From the NCBI GenBank assembly GCA_018262895.1, contig JADFDJ010000002.1, forward strand, positions 124,001 through 188,000: a stretch of DNA of 64,000 nucleotides, in the 5' to 3' direction. This DNA is from Methanomassiliicoccus sp. (lineage in GTDB: Archaea > Thermoplasmatota > Thermoplasmata > Methanomassiliicoccales > Methanomassiliicoccaceae). The notes under the pieces are model-generated. The model ran no database searches, was not told the origin of the DNA, and saw nothing but the letters and a program-made list of their open reading frames with translations. A program made the position numbers and the translations under genes. Positions 1-9,867 of the stretch are shown here, in pieces (position 1 is the first letter of the stretch; every line of letters begins with the position of its first letter).

Positions 1-335
1 GCCTCCCTGTAGTCCAGCCCTCTCCACAACAGGTACGCCGTTATCATCTGCACCGGCGACATCCAGGCTATGGCCCTCGCTTCCTGCGGGACCACTGCCA
101 TTCGCTCCCGCAATCGGTTGGCATCGGCCATCACGTCCAAGCCGTCGATGCTTGCCCCTCCCTCGCTAGGCTCGAGCAGGGTGGAGAGGATGCGGGTCAG
201 CGTGGTCTTACCTGCGCCGTTCCTTCCAATGAGGGCGAAGACACCTGAGGTAGGGATGCGAAAGCTAACGGACGAAAGCGCCCTTTTACCGCCGCTATAG
301 ACCTTCCCCAAGCCGTCGCATACAAGCTCTCCCAT
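1..335 (-). CDS. ABC transporter ATP-binding protein, N-terminal part (runs off window start)
   Basis: Reverse-strand reading frame from ATG at 335: MGELVCDGLGKVYSGGKRALSSVSFRIPTSGVFALIGRNGAGKTTLTRILSTLLEPSEGGASIDGLDV; Walker A GRNGAGKTT. Not in the ORF track because truncated. Confidence 0.85.
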   Translation of the reverse strand, partial: MGELVCDGLGKVYSGGKRALSSVSFRIPTSGVFALIGRNGAGKTTLTRILSTLLEPSEGGASIDGLDVMADANRLRERMAVVPQEARAIAWMSPVQMITAYLLWRGLDYRE

Positions 336-640
336 GGCCGATCCCGCCCTGCTCGATGAAAGGTCGGGTCCACTTAAAATCATTGGCGAAATGCTATGGG
401 CAGGTCAGCCATCGAGGCGGTTGTGCCTTTGAGGGCGGGTGCTCTCGACCCCCGCCCCTGTAAAACATCTTCCCTGGGAAAGTTAGCGAACAGCACGACC
501 CGAGGCAGCTTATAATGCAGATTAAAAATACAGAACGCAAGATAATTGTATTGTTCCAGGAAGTAAACAGTAAGATGAAAAAGCGACAAATTGCCTCCGT
601 ACGGCGATTCTATCCGTTCTCGGCCGCCGTACAAGCGTAG

Positions 641-1165
641 GTGACCCCTCATTCGAAGGTTCAGGAGCCAATCTATAAATCGTCCGATGAGCCATTGAAG
701 TGGCTGGTAGGTGGTGGGAGAGCGGTCACCGTCGATGAGATGAACCAGCGTATCCTAAGGCTCCTGAAGATGGACGGGAAGATGACCTACCGAGAGGTAG
801 CGGAGAAGCTCCGGAGATCACCCTCCACGGTCCGTGACCGCATCAAGAGGATGGAGGACTTCAACGTGATCCTGGGGTACTCGGCCATCGTCAACAACGA
901 GCTCATGGGCATGGAGTCCGACGCCATCGTGCTCGCCAACATCGGAGATGGGGTGACCGTCAAGGACCTCCGCAAGCTGCGGAACGTGGATGGGGTGATG
1001 GAGGTCCTCCTAGTTAGCGGAGGGAGGGGGGTCCTGATCCGGCTGCACGCGCCGGACAATCACACCCTGGAGAGCACCATCGCCAACTCCATCATCCCCC
1101 TGGGCCTGAAGGACGTGGAGGTCCGCATCATCCTCGAATCGGTCATGCGGTTCCCCGGGTTCTAG
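641..1165 (+). CDS. Lrp/AsnC-type winged-helix transcriptional regulator
   Basis: MNQRILRLLKMDGKMTYREVAEKLRRSPSTVRDRIKRME HTH followed by an AsnC-like ligand domain; the true start may be internal (about 740). Confidence 0.7.
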   Translation: MTPHSKVQEPIYKSSDEPLKWLVGGGRAVTVDEMNQRILRLLKMDGKMTYREVAEKLRRSPSTVRDRIKRMEDFNVILGYSAIVNNELMGMESDAIVLANIGDGVTVKDLRKLRNVDGVMEVLLVSGGRGVLIRLHAPDNHTLESTIANSIIPLGLKDVEVRIILESVMRFPGF

Positions 1166-2007
1166 TTCCAGATGGCCGTCGAATCGAACCGTCCAGTGAA
1201 CGGCCTCGAGGACAGGGGCTTTATCTTGGTGAACTTGCTCCAGTCCCTCTCCACCTTGACATTGAAGGCGTTCTCGAAGTCGGTGATCAGCTCATCAAGC
1301 AGCTTAACGTCCTCAGCGCCCAGATCGGAGATGGACGCTCCCATGCCCAGCTGGTGCTTCTCCACCTTCCCTCGGACGTAGATGCTCCCTCCGTGGATGC
1401 CCGTACCTATGAAGGAGCCCACCGGGGACTCGCCCTCTGGCACGCCCTCGCCCAGGACCAGGATGTTGCCTCCGGCCATGTACTCCCCGAGATAATCGCC
1501 GGTGGTACCACCGATCACGATGGCCGGCCTTTCTTTGCCGAACTCCTTCATGTGTATGCCCACCCGGAACCCGGAGCTGCCGCGGACCAGGATGCGGCCG
1601 CCACGGAGGGAGAGGCCGGTGACGTCCCAGGCGTTGCCGTGGACGACGATGCGTCCGGAGGACATGGTGTTGCCTGTCATGTCCTGGGCGTTGCCGAAGA
1701 CCTCGATGGTGGGGCCGTCCAGGAATGCGCCCAGGTCATTGCCCGGGGTTCCCTTGATGGCCACGTACAGGTCCTTGGCCTTGGCTGCGGACCCAATGTA
1801 CCGCTGTCCCATCACCCCATCGATGATTATGCGCTTGGACCCCTCTGCTATGGCCTTGCGGACCTCGGAGTTGAGGGCCATATGCTCCAGGGGCCTACCC
1901 CAACGGTCCCTGCTCGTGGCATCGATGATCGTCTCTGAAATACCATCTCTATTCTTGCGAACTGTAACTTTATAGATAGGACTAATTCTCTCACCCCCAC
2001 CCCTCAC
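1162..2007 (-). CDS. Glutamate synthase GXGXG (alpha-subunit C-terminal) domain protein
   Basis: Beta-helix repeats such as GRIVVHGNAWDVTG, GRILVRGSSGFRVG, GNILVLGEG; adjacent to the FMN domain and amidotransferase ORFs. Confidence 0.85.
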   Translation of the reverse strand: MRGGGERISPIYKVTVRKNRDGISETIIDATSRDRWGRPLEHMALNSEVRKAIAEGSKRIIIDGVMGQRYIGSAAKAKDLYVAIKGTPGNDLGAFLDGPTIEVFGNAQDMTGNTMSSGRIVVHGNAWDVTGLSLRGGRILVRGSSGFRVGIHMKEFGKERPAIVIGGTTGDYLGEYMAGGNILVLGEGVPEGESPVGSFIGTGIHGGSIYVRGKVEKHQLGMGASISDLGAEDVKLLDELITDFENAFNVKVERDWSKFTKIKPLSSRPFTGRFDSTAIWN

Positions 2008-3547
2008 CGACGTGTTTCACACCCATGACCTCGGCGATCTTGGGATTGGGGCCGAAGTACCGTAACCGGTCCCGGTTGCCCACCAGGGACTCCACGGCAT
2101 CAATGCCCATGGCCCCCAGAACTTCTTTCAGCTCTTCGTTCCACGCTGTGTACAGCCGGGTGACCCGGGCCGCCCCGATGGCTGGATCAAGGCGGGAGAC
2201 CAGGTCCGGCCGCTGGGTGGTGATCCCCCAAGCACAAACCCCACGGTGGCAGGACTGGCACACCTGGCAGCCCATGGCTATGAGTGCCGAAGTGCACACG
2301 CTAGCGACGTCAGCCCCCAGCGCGATGACCTTGATCATGTCCGCCGAGCTGCGGATGGAGCCACCGGCGATCAGGGTGATGCGGTTCCTCAGGCCCTCGG
2401 CTGTGAGCCGCTTGTCCACCACCGCGGTCGCCACCTCGATGGGCAGGCCCGCGTGGTCCCTGATGACCCTCGGTGACGAACCGGTACCGCCCCGGAACCC
2501 GTCGAGGGTGATGAAGTCCGCACCCGCCCGGACCACGCCAGAAGCGATTGCGCCCACGTTGTGGACCGCGGCGATCTTGACCCCCACGGGGACACGGTGC
2601 TCCGTGCTCTCCTTCAGGGCGGCGATGAGCTGCTGAAGGTCTTCGATGGAGTAAATGTCGTGATGAGGGTACGGGGATAGGGCGTCGGTCCCCAGCGGGA
2701 TCCGCCTGGACGAGGATATGAGCTCCGTGACCTTCTCCCCCGGCAGGTGGCCGCCGACACCGGGCTTGGCGCCCTGGCCGATCTTGATCTCCACAGCCGC
2801 CGTCCTCTGCAGATAGTCCGCGGTGACGCCGAAGCGGCCGGAGGCGACCTCGCCGATGACGTTTTCGGCGAAGGGGAAGAAGTCAGAGTGCAGCCCCCCC
2901 TCGCCCGAACCGGCCAGTATGTGGAGGTTCTTGGCCGCCTGCAGTAGGGCCAGCTGGGTGTTGTAGCTGACCGCCCCCAGGGAGATGTGGCCGATCATCA
3001 GGGGCATGTCCATGGCCACAATGGGGCTGGTGGCCTCGCTTCCGGTGATATAGCCGTCACTGGAGAGTGTGATCTTCCCGGTCCGACGGCCCACATAAGT
3101 GCGTGTCTCCACCTCCTCCCTCAGCGGATCGATGGAGGGGTTGGTGACCTGCGCGGAGTCGAGGATTAGGTCATCGAAGATCATTCCGTACGGCATGTCC
3201 GTGCCGCATGATGATAGGAGAACGCCACCGGAGGTGGCCTGCGCGGTGATGGCCTGCCTCACCCTCTCCGTGTAGCTGGCATGGGGAGGGTACTGGGTCG
3301 GCAGATGGACTATGTCGATGGCCTTCACTGGGCAGGTCGCCACGCATCTCTGGCAAGCGACGCAGTTGCCCTTGTACCGTATGCCATCATCATCCCATTC
3401 CAGGGCCCCGAAGCTGCATTCCTTGACGCACCTCTTGCACTTTATGCAGAGGTTGCGGTCGATCGAGGGCTTGAACTTCTCGTGGATAACATTGCGGTAG
3501 ATGCTCTCCGGGTCCTTTCTTTTGGCCGTCTGATCGCCCTCGCTCAT
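1991..3547 (-). CDS. gltB: Archaeal-type glutamate synthase, FMN-binding domain with N-terminal 2x[4Fe-4S]
   Basis: CIKCKRCVKEC and CVACQRCVATCP ferredoxin motifs, then the FMN-binding glutamate synthase barrel (GEGGLHSDFF, GQGAKPGVGGHLPGEKV, LDGFRGGTGSSP). Confidence 0.9.
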   Translation of the reverse strand: MSEGDQTAKRKDPESIYRNVIHEKFKPSIDRNLCIKCKRCVKECSFGALEWDDDGIRYKGNCVACQRCVATCPVKAIDIVHLPTQYPPHASYTERVRQAITAQATSGGVLLSSCGTDMPYGMIFDDLILDSAQVTNPSIDPLREEVETRTYVGRRTGKITLSSDGYITGSEATSPIVAMDMPLMIGHISLGAVSYNTQLALLQAAKNLHILAGSGEGGLHSDFFPFAENVIGEVASGRFGVTADYLQRTAAVEIKIGQGAKPGVGGHLPGEKVTELISSSRRIPLGTDALSPYPHHDIYSIEDLQQLIAALKESTEHRVPVGVKIAAVHNVGAIASGVVRAGADFITLDGFRGGTGSSPRVIRDHAGLPIEVATAVVDKRLTAEGLRNRITLIAGGSIRSSADMIKVIALGADVASVCTSALIAMGCQVCQSCHRGVCAWGITTQRPDLVSRLDPAIGAARVTRLYTAWNEELKEVLGAMGIDAVESLVGNRDRLRYFGPNPKIAEVMGVKHVGEGWG

Positions 3548-4773
3548 CTGAACACCCCCTCGAACGGTGCCTCCGTGCCCTTGCGCATCAGGCCCTTGCC
3601 CACCTGCGCGATCATGGGGCTGCCGGGATTCCCCACCCAGGTGATGGCCTGCTCCTCCACGACCCGGACGGCGCTCTCCTCGGAGACAGCGTAGTAGCGG
3701 CTGCCGTCCATGGATCGGCCGAACAGAAGGGGCCGGAGCTTCTTGCGGTCGGCCATGGCGATCATGGAAATGTCGGGTCTGCTCCTGCCCACCAGGATGG
3801 AGAACGGCCCGTTGAGGAAAGCCTCCTTGTACGTCATCCGGATCTGCTCGGCGAGCTTCCTGCTTCTTTCGTCCATACGCTCGATCTGTGAATAGTATTG
3901 CGGAGCAAGAGCGAACGCAGCCACCTGTGGCGGCAGGTTATGGCGGCGGACCAGGAGGTCCCAGAGGTAGGTGACGACCTCGGTGTCAGTGAGGAGAGAG
4001 AGGCGATAGCCGTTCATCTCCACGAGCTTGCGGTTGACTCCGTAGGAGGTGATCTCCCCGTTGTGGCAGACCGACCAGTCCAGGAGGCTGATCGGATGTG
4101 CGCCGGCCCACCACCCCGGGGAGTTCGTGGGGAACCTGGAATGGGAGAGCCACATGGAGGCCTGGTAGCGCTCGAGGTCATAGTACTCGGCGATCTCATA
4201 GGAGTAGCCATTCCCTTTAAACACGGCCATGTCCTTACCGCTGGACACGCACATCGCCCCCGGGATGGTGCCGTTGATGCCCAGCACGATGTCGACGATG
4301 CACTCATCAGGGGTCTGGTCCCGCATGACGAACATTTTGGACCTGGGCTGGGGATCGAAGAAATAGCGCCACACACCGGGGAAGGGAGGTCTCATGGAGC
4401 GGACCCTCTTCGTGGGGACGGAACCTTCTCGCACGATCTCCCCGCGGTCCTTCAGATACTCCTCCGCAGCTATCCTCGCGTCCTCATCATCGAAGAAGAA
4501 CTGCATGCAATAGTGGTCCTTGTACTCCTTCGGAAAGAGCCCATACGCAGAGTATCCGGCCCCTAGGCCGTTCTCGCGCTCCCTCATGGTGGTGAGCATG
4601 CTCGTGATGGTGCTGCCCGGTATCTTACCTCCGTTCACATCAATGGTGCCAGCGATCCCACAACCGCCCATCATGTATTGGAGCCCCGGTGGCCGTTGGG
4701 CTCCGAAGCTTGGAAGTAAGGGAAGATCTTCGCGTCTGTCGAACTCGGCCTCGTCGTCGTACCCCTTCTTCAT
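3544..4773 (-). CDS. Glutamate synthase class-II glutamine amidotransferase domain
   Basis: CGIAGTIDVNGG N-terminal nucleophile region, SHSRFPTNSPGWWAGAHPISLLDWSVCHNGEITSYGVNR; overlaps the next gene by 4 nt. Confidence 0.88.
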   Translation of the reverse strand: MKKGYDDEAEFDRREDLPLLPSFGAQRPPGLQYMMGGCGIAGTIDVNGGKIPGSTITSMLTTMRERENGLGAGYSAYGLFPKEYKDHYCMQFFFDDEDARIAAEEYLKDRGEIVREGSVPTKRVRSMRPPFPGVWRYFFDPQPRSKMFVMRDQTPDECIVDIVLGINGTIPGAMCVSSGKDMAVFKGNGYSYEIAEYYDLERYQASMWLSHSRFPTNSPGWWAGAHPISLLDWSVCHNGEITSYGVNRKLVEMNGYRLSLLTDTEVVTYLWDLLVRRHNLPPQVAAFALAPQYYSQIERMDERSRKLAEQIRMTYKEAFLNGPFSILVGRSRPDISMIAMADRKKLRPLLFGRSMDGSRYYAVSEESAVRVVEEQAITWVGNPGSPMIAQVGKGLMRKGTEAPFEGVFR

Positions 4774-4901
4774 AACATTCTACCTGCCAATGGACCTCGG
4801 ATGCCGAACGGCATCAATGCAATTGCTAGGTTCCCTCATCTAAACAGCTCCCTTTATTAATCGTTGTTATTTACTCGATTCCCTTGAGAATTTTTTACTA
4901 G

Positions 4902-4976
4902 AATTTCATACAGAAATGAAATTAGTGTTTAAAATATCATCTATATAGATATTGTGAAAATAGATGAATATCTATT
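4902..4976. promoter_or_regulatory. Cluster of three perfect palindromes in the gltB / HTH-CBS intergenic region
   Basis: AATTTCAT-N6-ATGAAATT (4902-4923), ATCTATATAGAT (4939-4950), AATAGAT-gaat-ATCTATT (4959-4976). Confidence 0.5.
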
Positions 4977-5250
4977 TGGAGTAAAAAACGATCTCTTACG
5001 GAAGCGACCTCCTTTCCTGCCCCCGAAGGAGGTCCGTCACCCTACCAGTCTCCGCAGCTATGGAGCATCTTCCCTCAGCGGCCCCCCCAATACATTCATC
5101 GATGATTCCTGCAAGAATGAGGCCGTTCTTAAAGATCTCAGTATCCAGGAGTGGATAAGATGGTTTCTCGGTAATCACCTATCGTCCCATTATATTACTA
5201 TAAGATTCTTTATAGATGACCAGGTAATAACAGGGTGACGGTGACGGTAT

Positions 5251-5883
5251 TTGTCATCATTGAAGTTGACCCTTGTTCCGCAGCTCCCTGATCTGTCGGA
5301 GATCCGGCAAATGAGAAAAAGACTGGACCTCTCACAAAGGGAGCTGGCCTCGCTCGCGGGAGTGTCTCAATCGCTCATAGCCAAGATCGAGAAAGGAAGC
5401 ATCGACCCTTCCTATGACAACGTGTGCAAGATCTTCAACGCCTTCGAGGGGATCCTCAAGAAGAGGGCATTGGAGGGGAAGAACACCGGCGCCCGCTTCA
5501 CCGTGGGGGACTTGGCCACGCGGGGCGTGATTTCGATCTCACCTGAGGCCACATTGGCGGAGGCCGTGGACAAGATGATGAAGGGTCGCTTCACCCAGCT
5601 GCCGGTGATGGTCGGAGAACGGATCGTTGGTGGTGTGACCGACGATCGTATACGTGATTATACCATCGAGCAGACGAGGAACCAGCGAATGTCCTACGAT
5701 GATGTCATGCAGACCAAGGTGGACTCCATAATGGAGCCCCCCTTCCCCATACTGGCAGAGGACACTCCCATAGAGCTAGCATCCCTGCACCTGCAGCGGG
5801 AGGAGGCGGTGCTGGTGACCAGAAGGGGAACGATCATCGGGATCCTCACCAGCGCCGACTTCCTGGACCTGGGGCTGCACTGA
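5251..5883 (+). CDS. XRE-type HTH regulator with CBS domain pair
   Basis: [45 protein letters not shown], then [29 protein letters not shown] repeats. Confidence 0.85.
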   Translation: MSSLKLTLVPQLPDLSEIRQMRKRLDLSQRELASLAGVSQSLIAKIEKGSIDPSYDNVCKIFNAFEGILKKRALEGKNTGARFTVGDLATRGVISISPEATLAEAVDKMMKGRFTQLPVMVGERIVGGVTDDRIRDYTIEQTRNQRMSYDDVMQTKVDSIMEPPFPILAEDTPIELASLHLQREEAVLVTRRGTIIGILTSADFLDLGLH

Positions 5884-5887
5884 CATC

Positions 5888-6496
5888 ATGAAGAAGAAAG
5901 AGCTGGAGCGGGCCCTGCAACGCGTAACGCCCCATACCCGGCCCCGCCCGGACCTGGAGCAGTACTCTACCCCGGCGACGATCGCCGCGGACATGCTCTA
6001 TACCGCGCACACCTTCGGTGACGTTGAGGGAAGGGAGGTGGTCGACCTGGGCTGCGGTGGCGGCATCCTATCCATCGGGGCCGCTCTCCTGGGGGCGGAG
6101 AGGGTCACCGGAATCGACGTGGACCCCAATGCCATAGATGACGCCCGGCGTAACGTCGAGGAGGCAGGGGTAAAGGTGGAGCTTCTGAACATGGACATCA
6201 GGGATGCGGACCTTAAAGCGGACACTGTCATCATGAACCCTCCCTTCGGGGCCCAGCGCCGCAATGCTGACCGTCCGTTCCTGGAAACGGCCCTCAGGAT
6301 CGCTCCCCGTGCCTACTCCCTTCACAACGCCCGGACCCTGGACTTCCTAGTGGGAATGATAGGAGCGATGGATGCGACAATATTCTTCCATAAAAGCTAT
6401 AAATTCGAGATTCCTCATCTGTTCGAGTTCCACGACAGGAAGAAGAAAGAGATCGAAGTTGTGCTGTTGTGCATATCATCGGAAGTGACAAAATGA
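5888..6496 (+). CDS. SAM-dependent methyltransferase (METTL5/PrmC-like, NPPF motif)
   Basis: [29 protein letters not shown] and [17 protein letters not shown] motifs. Confidence 0.8.
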   Translation: MKKKELERALQRVTPHTRPRPDLEQYSTPATIAADMLYTAHTFGDVEGREVVDLGCGGGILSIGAALLGAERVTGIDVDPNAIDDARRNVEEAGVKVELLNMDIRDADLKADTVIMNPPFGAQRRNADRPFLETALRIAPRAYSLHNARTLDFLVGMIGAMDATIFFHKSYKFEIPHLFEFHDRKKKEIEVVLLCISSEVTK

Positions 6497-7050
6497 CCAA
6501 GAAGACGGTTTTTCCCGGCGACGAGGTAGCGGTCGCCGAGGAGTACATGCCTGCAGAGGGCACATATGAATATGACGGCAAGATACTTGCCAGCCTCGCG
6601 GGAGACCTGGATCTGGACCAGGAGGAGAAGGTCGCCAAGGTGACCCCCAAGAACCCCCTGGTGGTGCTGAGGAACGGGGACAGCGTGTTCTGCCGGATAA
6701 CCGATGTCCGGGCGAGCATGGCCATATGCGAGATCTTCGCAGCGGAGGGAAAGGACCGGGACATCACCGGAGATACGTCAGCGACCATCCACATCTCCAA
6801 GCTGTCCTCGGACTACGTTCAGGACGTGGGCAGGGAGTTCCGCCCGGGAGACCTAATACGGGCGAAGGTCATCCAGACCAAGCCATCTGTCCAGCTGTCT
6901 ACGCAGGAGCCCCACTTCGGTGTCGTCAAGGCATCTTGCCGCAAGTGCCGCGCCCCTCTGAGCGTTCACGGAAAGGCGCTGAAGTGCGAGCCGTGCGAGC
7001 GCGTGGAGAACCGCAAGGTCGCCGACGATTACGGCGACATAAACTTCTGA
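6469..7050 (+). CDS. csl4: Exosome complex RNA-binding protein Csl4
   Basis: N-terminal [25 protein letters not shown]1 domain, C-terminal zinc ribbon [12 protein letters not shown]. Confidence 0.85.
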   Translation: MHIIGSDKMTKKTVFPGDEVAVAEEYMPAEGTYEYDGKILASLAGDLDLDQEEKVAKVTPKNPLVVLRNGDSVFCRITDVRASMAICEIFAAEGKDRDITGDTSATIHISKLSSDYVQDVGREFRPGDLIRAKVIQTKPSVQLSTQEPHFGVVKASCRKCRAPLSVHGKALKCEPCERVENRKVADDYGDINF

Positions 7051-7164
7051 AACACCTTCCTCCAACATCTGTCTGGACATCCTTTTCTCTGTCCCAGCAG
7101 CGCATTGGTATGGCCGGGAATATGCTTATATCAATGGTCAGTATTAGTCGCCAACAGGTGGAAC

Positions 7165-7341
7165 ATGACCAAGAACAACGAAGACCTCATCCGTGAGATC
7201 AATGAGCTCAAGAACGAGATGAAGCAGATGAGAGAGGTCCTAAATGTATTGTTCTCCATGGTCATGGAGTCCGATGATGGTGATGAAGAAGAGGTCAATT
7301 ATCCTGGATTCGTCCAGGACGTCCCTCGCTTCAACAACTGA
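7165..7341 (+). CDS. Small coiled-coil/acidic hypothetical protein
   Basis: In-frame ATG within ORF 7105..7341, preceded by an AGGTGG-like SD; MTKNNEDLIREINELKNEMKQMREVLNVLFSMVMES. Confidence 0.55.
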   Translation: MTKNNEDLIREINELKNEMKQMREVLNVLFSMVMESDDGDEEEVNYPGFVQDVPRFNN

Positions 7342-7386
7342 TCCCTTTTTTTGATCGGTTGAACGATATAGATCAGGACGGTCCCC

Positions 7387-8037
7387 ATGATCAAGGTCGT
7401 CTGCCTGTTGTCCGGAGGTATCGACTCCCCCGTGGCCGCATACTCGATGGGGCTTAGCGGAGCTGATATCGTTCTCCTCCACATGGACAACCGGCCTTAC
7501 TGCGATGATATGGACCTCAGCAAGGTAATGGACCTCTCTGTGCAATTGGAGAGAACGCTGGGACGCAAGGTGGAGCTGTACGTCGCTCCCCATGGTCCCA
7601 GCCAGCTTCAGATCTACGAACGTTGCCAGCGCAATCTCCAGTGCGTCCTGTGCAAGCGCACCATGCTCAAGGTGGCCAGGAACTTAGCGCGGAGGATCGG
7701 CGCTGACGCGGTCGTCACCGGAGAATCCCTGGGGCAGGTGGCCTCCCAGACGCTTCACAATCTGGTCTCAGAGCAGTCCGGCCTTGACTTCCCAGTTCTG
7801 AGGCCGTTGATCGGCCTGGACAAGCTGGAGATCGAGAACATCGCCAAGCGCATAGGGACCTATGAGATCTCCATAAGGAAGAGCAATCCCTGCAGCTTGG
7901 TTCCCTACCATCCGGCCACCATGGCCACACCTGGGCTTATCTGGGCTCAGGAGAAGCGATTGGACATAGAATCGGTAGCTCGCCGTGCCGCCGAAGAGGC
8001 CGTGCCCCTCAGAACAGTGAACAGCTCTCCAGCCTAG
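7387..8037 (+). CDS. PP-loop (ThiI-like) tRNA sulfurtransferase domain protein, no THUMP domain
   Basis: LLSGGIDSPVAAYSMG PP-loop; VLCKRTMLKVARNLARRIGADAVVTGESLGQVASQTLHNL typical of the ThiI C-terminal domain. Confidence 0.8.
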   Translation: MIKVVCLLSGGIDSPVAAYSMGLSGADIVLLHMDNRPYCDDMDLSKVMDLSVQLERTLGRKVELYVAPHGPSQLQIYERCQRNLQCVLCKRTMLKVARNLARRIGADAVVTGESLGQVASQTLHNLVSEQSGLDFPVLRPLIGLDKLEIENIAKRIGTYEISIRKSNPCSLVPYHPATMATPGLIWAQEKRLDIESVARRAAEEAVPLRTVNSSPA

Positions 8038-8260
8038 ACTCGTCGAGCATATCGGGGGTGACCCTGTCGATGTACCTGGCCTGCACCCTGGAGATGTAAA
8101 GCGTATTCTGCCCCACCTTTACCTTGAGATCGGTCTCTTTAGGTGGTTTCACTGTTGTCGGGACGATCACCGGTCCAGAGCAGGAGGTGGAGACCCTATA
8201 GTCCCTCTCGTTACGCAAGATGAAGTCGACAACCTCCTGATCGACCGTTATGCGTTGCAT
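8009..8260 (-). CDS. Small conserved hypothetical protein
   Basis: 83-aa ORF MQRITVDQEVVDFILRNERDYRVSTSCSGPVIVPTT...; convergent overlap with the ThiI-like ORF. Confidence 0.55.
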   Translation of the reverse strand: MQRITVDQEVVDFILRNERDYRVSTSCSGPVIVPTTVKPPKETDLKVKVGQNTLYISRVQARYIDRVTPDMLDESRLESCSLF

Positions 8261-8796
8261 TGTACGGCATTATCGGGTTCGTATATTACGGTTACGAACC
8301 TATTTGTCGGCCCTGCGACATGTGTCCGTTCGTGAGATATGTTCTGGACACCTCGGCCCTGTTCTCCATGCAGGACCTCCCCCCAGGCGAGGTGCATGTG
8401 ACTCCAGGGGTCCTCCGGGAGCTGCGTAAGTACGAGGACCCGCGCCTCCGGTACTGGGAGGACCTACTGAGGATATCCTCCCCTGGTCCCGAAACTGTCG
8501 AGGAAGTAAGGGAGGCGGCAAAGAGGACAGGTGACGATGCAAGGCTGTCCCCCACCGACGTGGAGGTCCTGGCGCTGGCGGCAGAGATAAAGGCGTGCCT
8601 GCTTACCGATGACTACTCCATTCAGAACGTGGCCCGGGTCATGGGCGTCAGGCATTCAGGAGTGGGGTTGAAGGGGATAAAGGAGGTCTTCAAGTGGAAG
8701 TACCGGTGCACCGGCTGCCGCAAGGTATGGGACGAGAACCACCCCGACTGCCCCATCTGCGGCAGCCCTCTGCGCTCCATCCGCTCACGGGAATGA
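8260..8796 (+). CDS. nob1: rRNA maturation endonuclease Nob1 (PIN + zinc ribbon)
   Basis: YVLDTSALFSM PIN start, TDVEVLALAAEIKACLLTDDYSIQNVA, C-terminal CTGCRKVWDENHPDCPICGSPL. True start may be downstream of 8260. Confidence 0.85.
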   Translation: MYGIIGFVYYGYEPICRPCDMCPFVRYVLDTSALFSMQDLPPGEVHVTPGVLRELRKYEDPRLRYWEDLLRISSPGPETVEEVREAAKRTGDDARLSPTDVEVLALAAEIKACLLTDDYSIQNVARVMGVRHSGVGLKGIKEVFKWKYRCTGCRKVWDENHPDCPICGSPLRSIRSRE

Positions 8797-9867
8797 GGGG
8801 CGGCACCTGAGGATGTTCCCCATCCTCCGCTCCCCCAGGACCACCATGGAGAACTCCAGGCGTCGGGGGCTACCGAAGAAGAAGGAGGCCAGCCATTGAG
8901 TGTGGACCGCGGTCCGCAGGGGTTTGTACACCTGCTCCCGGCACAGCTCCTCGTAGCGGGATAGCGGTGTTCCCTTGTTGACGCGCTCCGCGGCCGCACG
9001 GCCTGCCAGGCGTCCGCATATCATGGCGATGGGGATCCCCCCACCGTTGACCGCTATCACATGGCCGGCAGCATCGCCCACCAGCATGCCGTTCTCAGTG
9101 AACGACCGGGAGATGGGCCCGCTGGAGGGAACGTACTTGCCCATCATCCTTCCCACGGTCTCCAAGCCCCTGGCCTTCACGAATTCCTGGAAGTAATCTC
9201 CTGCCCTCTTCTTGGCCCATCTCGGGGAGACCCCCGCCCCGACGTTGGCGCCCTTCCCCTTGGGCAGCACCCAGGCGTATGCGCCGGGGGCGATGCCGAA
9301 GTGCATCTCCATGACCGGCTCGAAGTCCCCCACGGCCTGCTGGGTCACCGCGGGGTAAAGCACCTTGTTGGGAGGCAGGCCAAGGCCCTTGGCCACCCTA
9401 GATACCGGGCCGTCCGCTCCCACGATGACCTTCGCCCGATACACCTCGTTTCGCGTCCGGACCTCGTTCCCCTGTACCGCTGTAACCAGAGTATCGGTGA
9501 GAATCGTGGCCCCGGCCTTCTGGGCCTTGGATGCTAGATGCTTGTCGAAGCGGTCCCTATCGGTGGTGTATCCCTGGAAGGGGATGTTCCAGTACCGGCC
9601 CCGAGGGGAGTAAATGCGGAACGTCTCCATGGGCCTGGAGATCAAGGTCGAGGGGACCTCAAAAAGGGGATGCAGATCATCGGCCTTGGGCATTATGGCC
9701 TTGATCTCCTCGGTAGAGGGAAGGAACTCCCCGCAAGCCACCGGCTCCCCCACAGCCTTCTTTCTCTCAAGGACCAGTACACGCGCTCCACCCAGGGCGG
9801 CGTGCTCGGCCGTGGTGCTGCCCGCCGGGCCTGCTCCGACGATCACCACGTCGTAGTCAGTGTTCAT
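8785..9867 (-). CDS. Geranylgeranyl reductase family FAD protein
   Basis: DYDVVIVGAGPAGSTTAEHAALGGARVLVLERK; MLVGDAAGHVIAVNGGGIPIAMICGR. Confidence 0.85.
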   Translation of the reverse strand: MNTDYDVVIVGAGPAGSTTAEHAALGGARVLVLERKKAVGEPVACGEFLPSTEEIKAIMPKADDLHPLFEVPSTLISRPMETFRIYSPRGRYWNIPFQGYTTDRDRFDKHLASKAQKAGATILTDTLVTAVQGNEVRTRNEVYRAKVIVGADGPVSRVAKGLGLPPNKVLYPAVTQQAVGDFEPVMEMHFGIAPGAYAWVLPKGKGANVGAGVSPRWAKKRAGDYFQEFVKARGLETVGRMMGKYVPSSGPISRSFTENGMLVGDAAGHVIAVNGGGIPIAMICGRLAGRAAAERVNKGTPLSRYEELCREQVYKPLRTAVHTQWLASFFFGSPRRLEFSMVVLGERRMGNILRCRPSFP

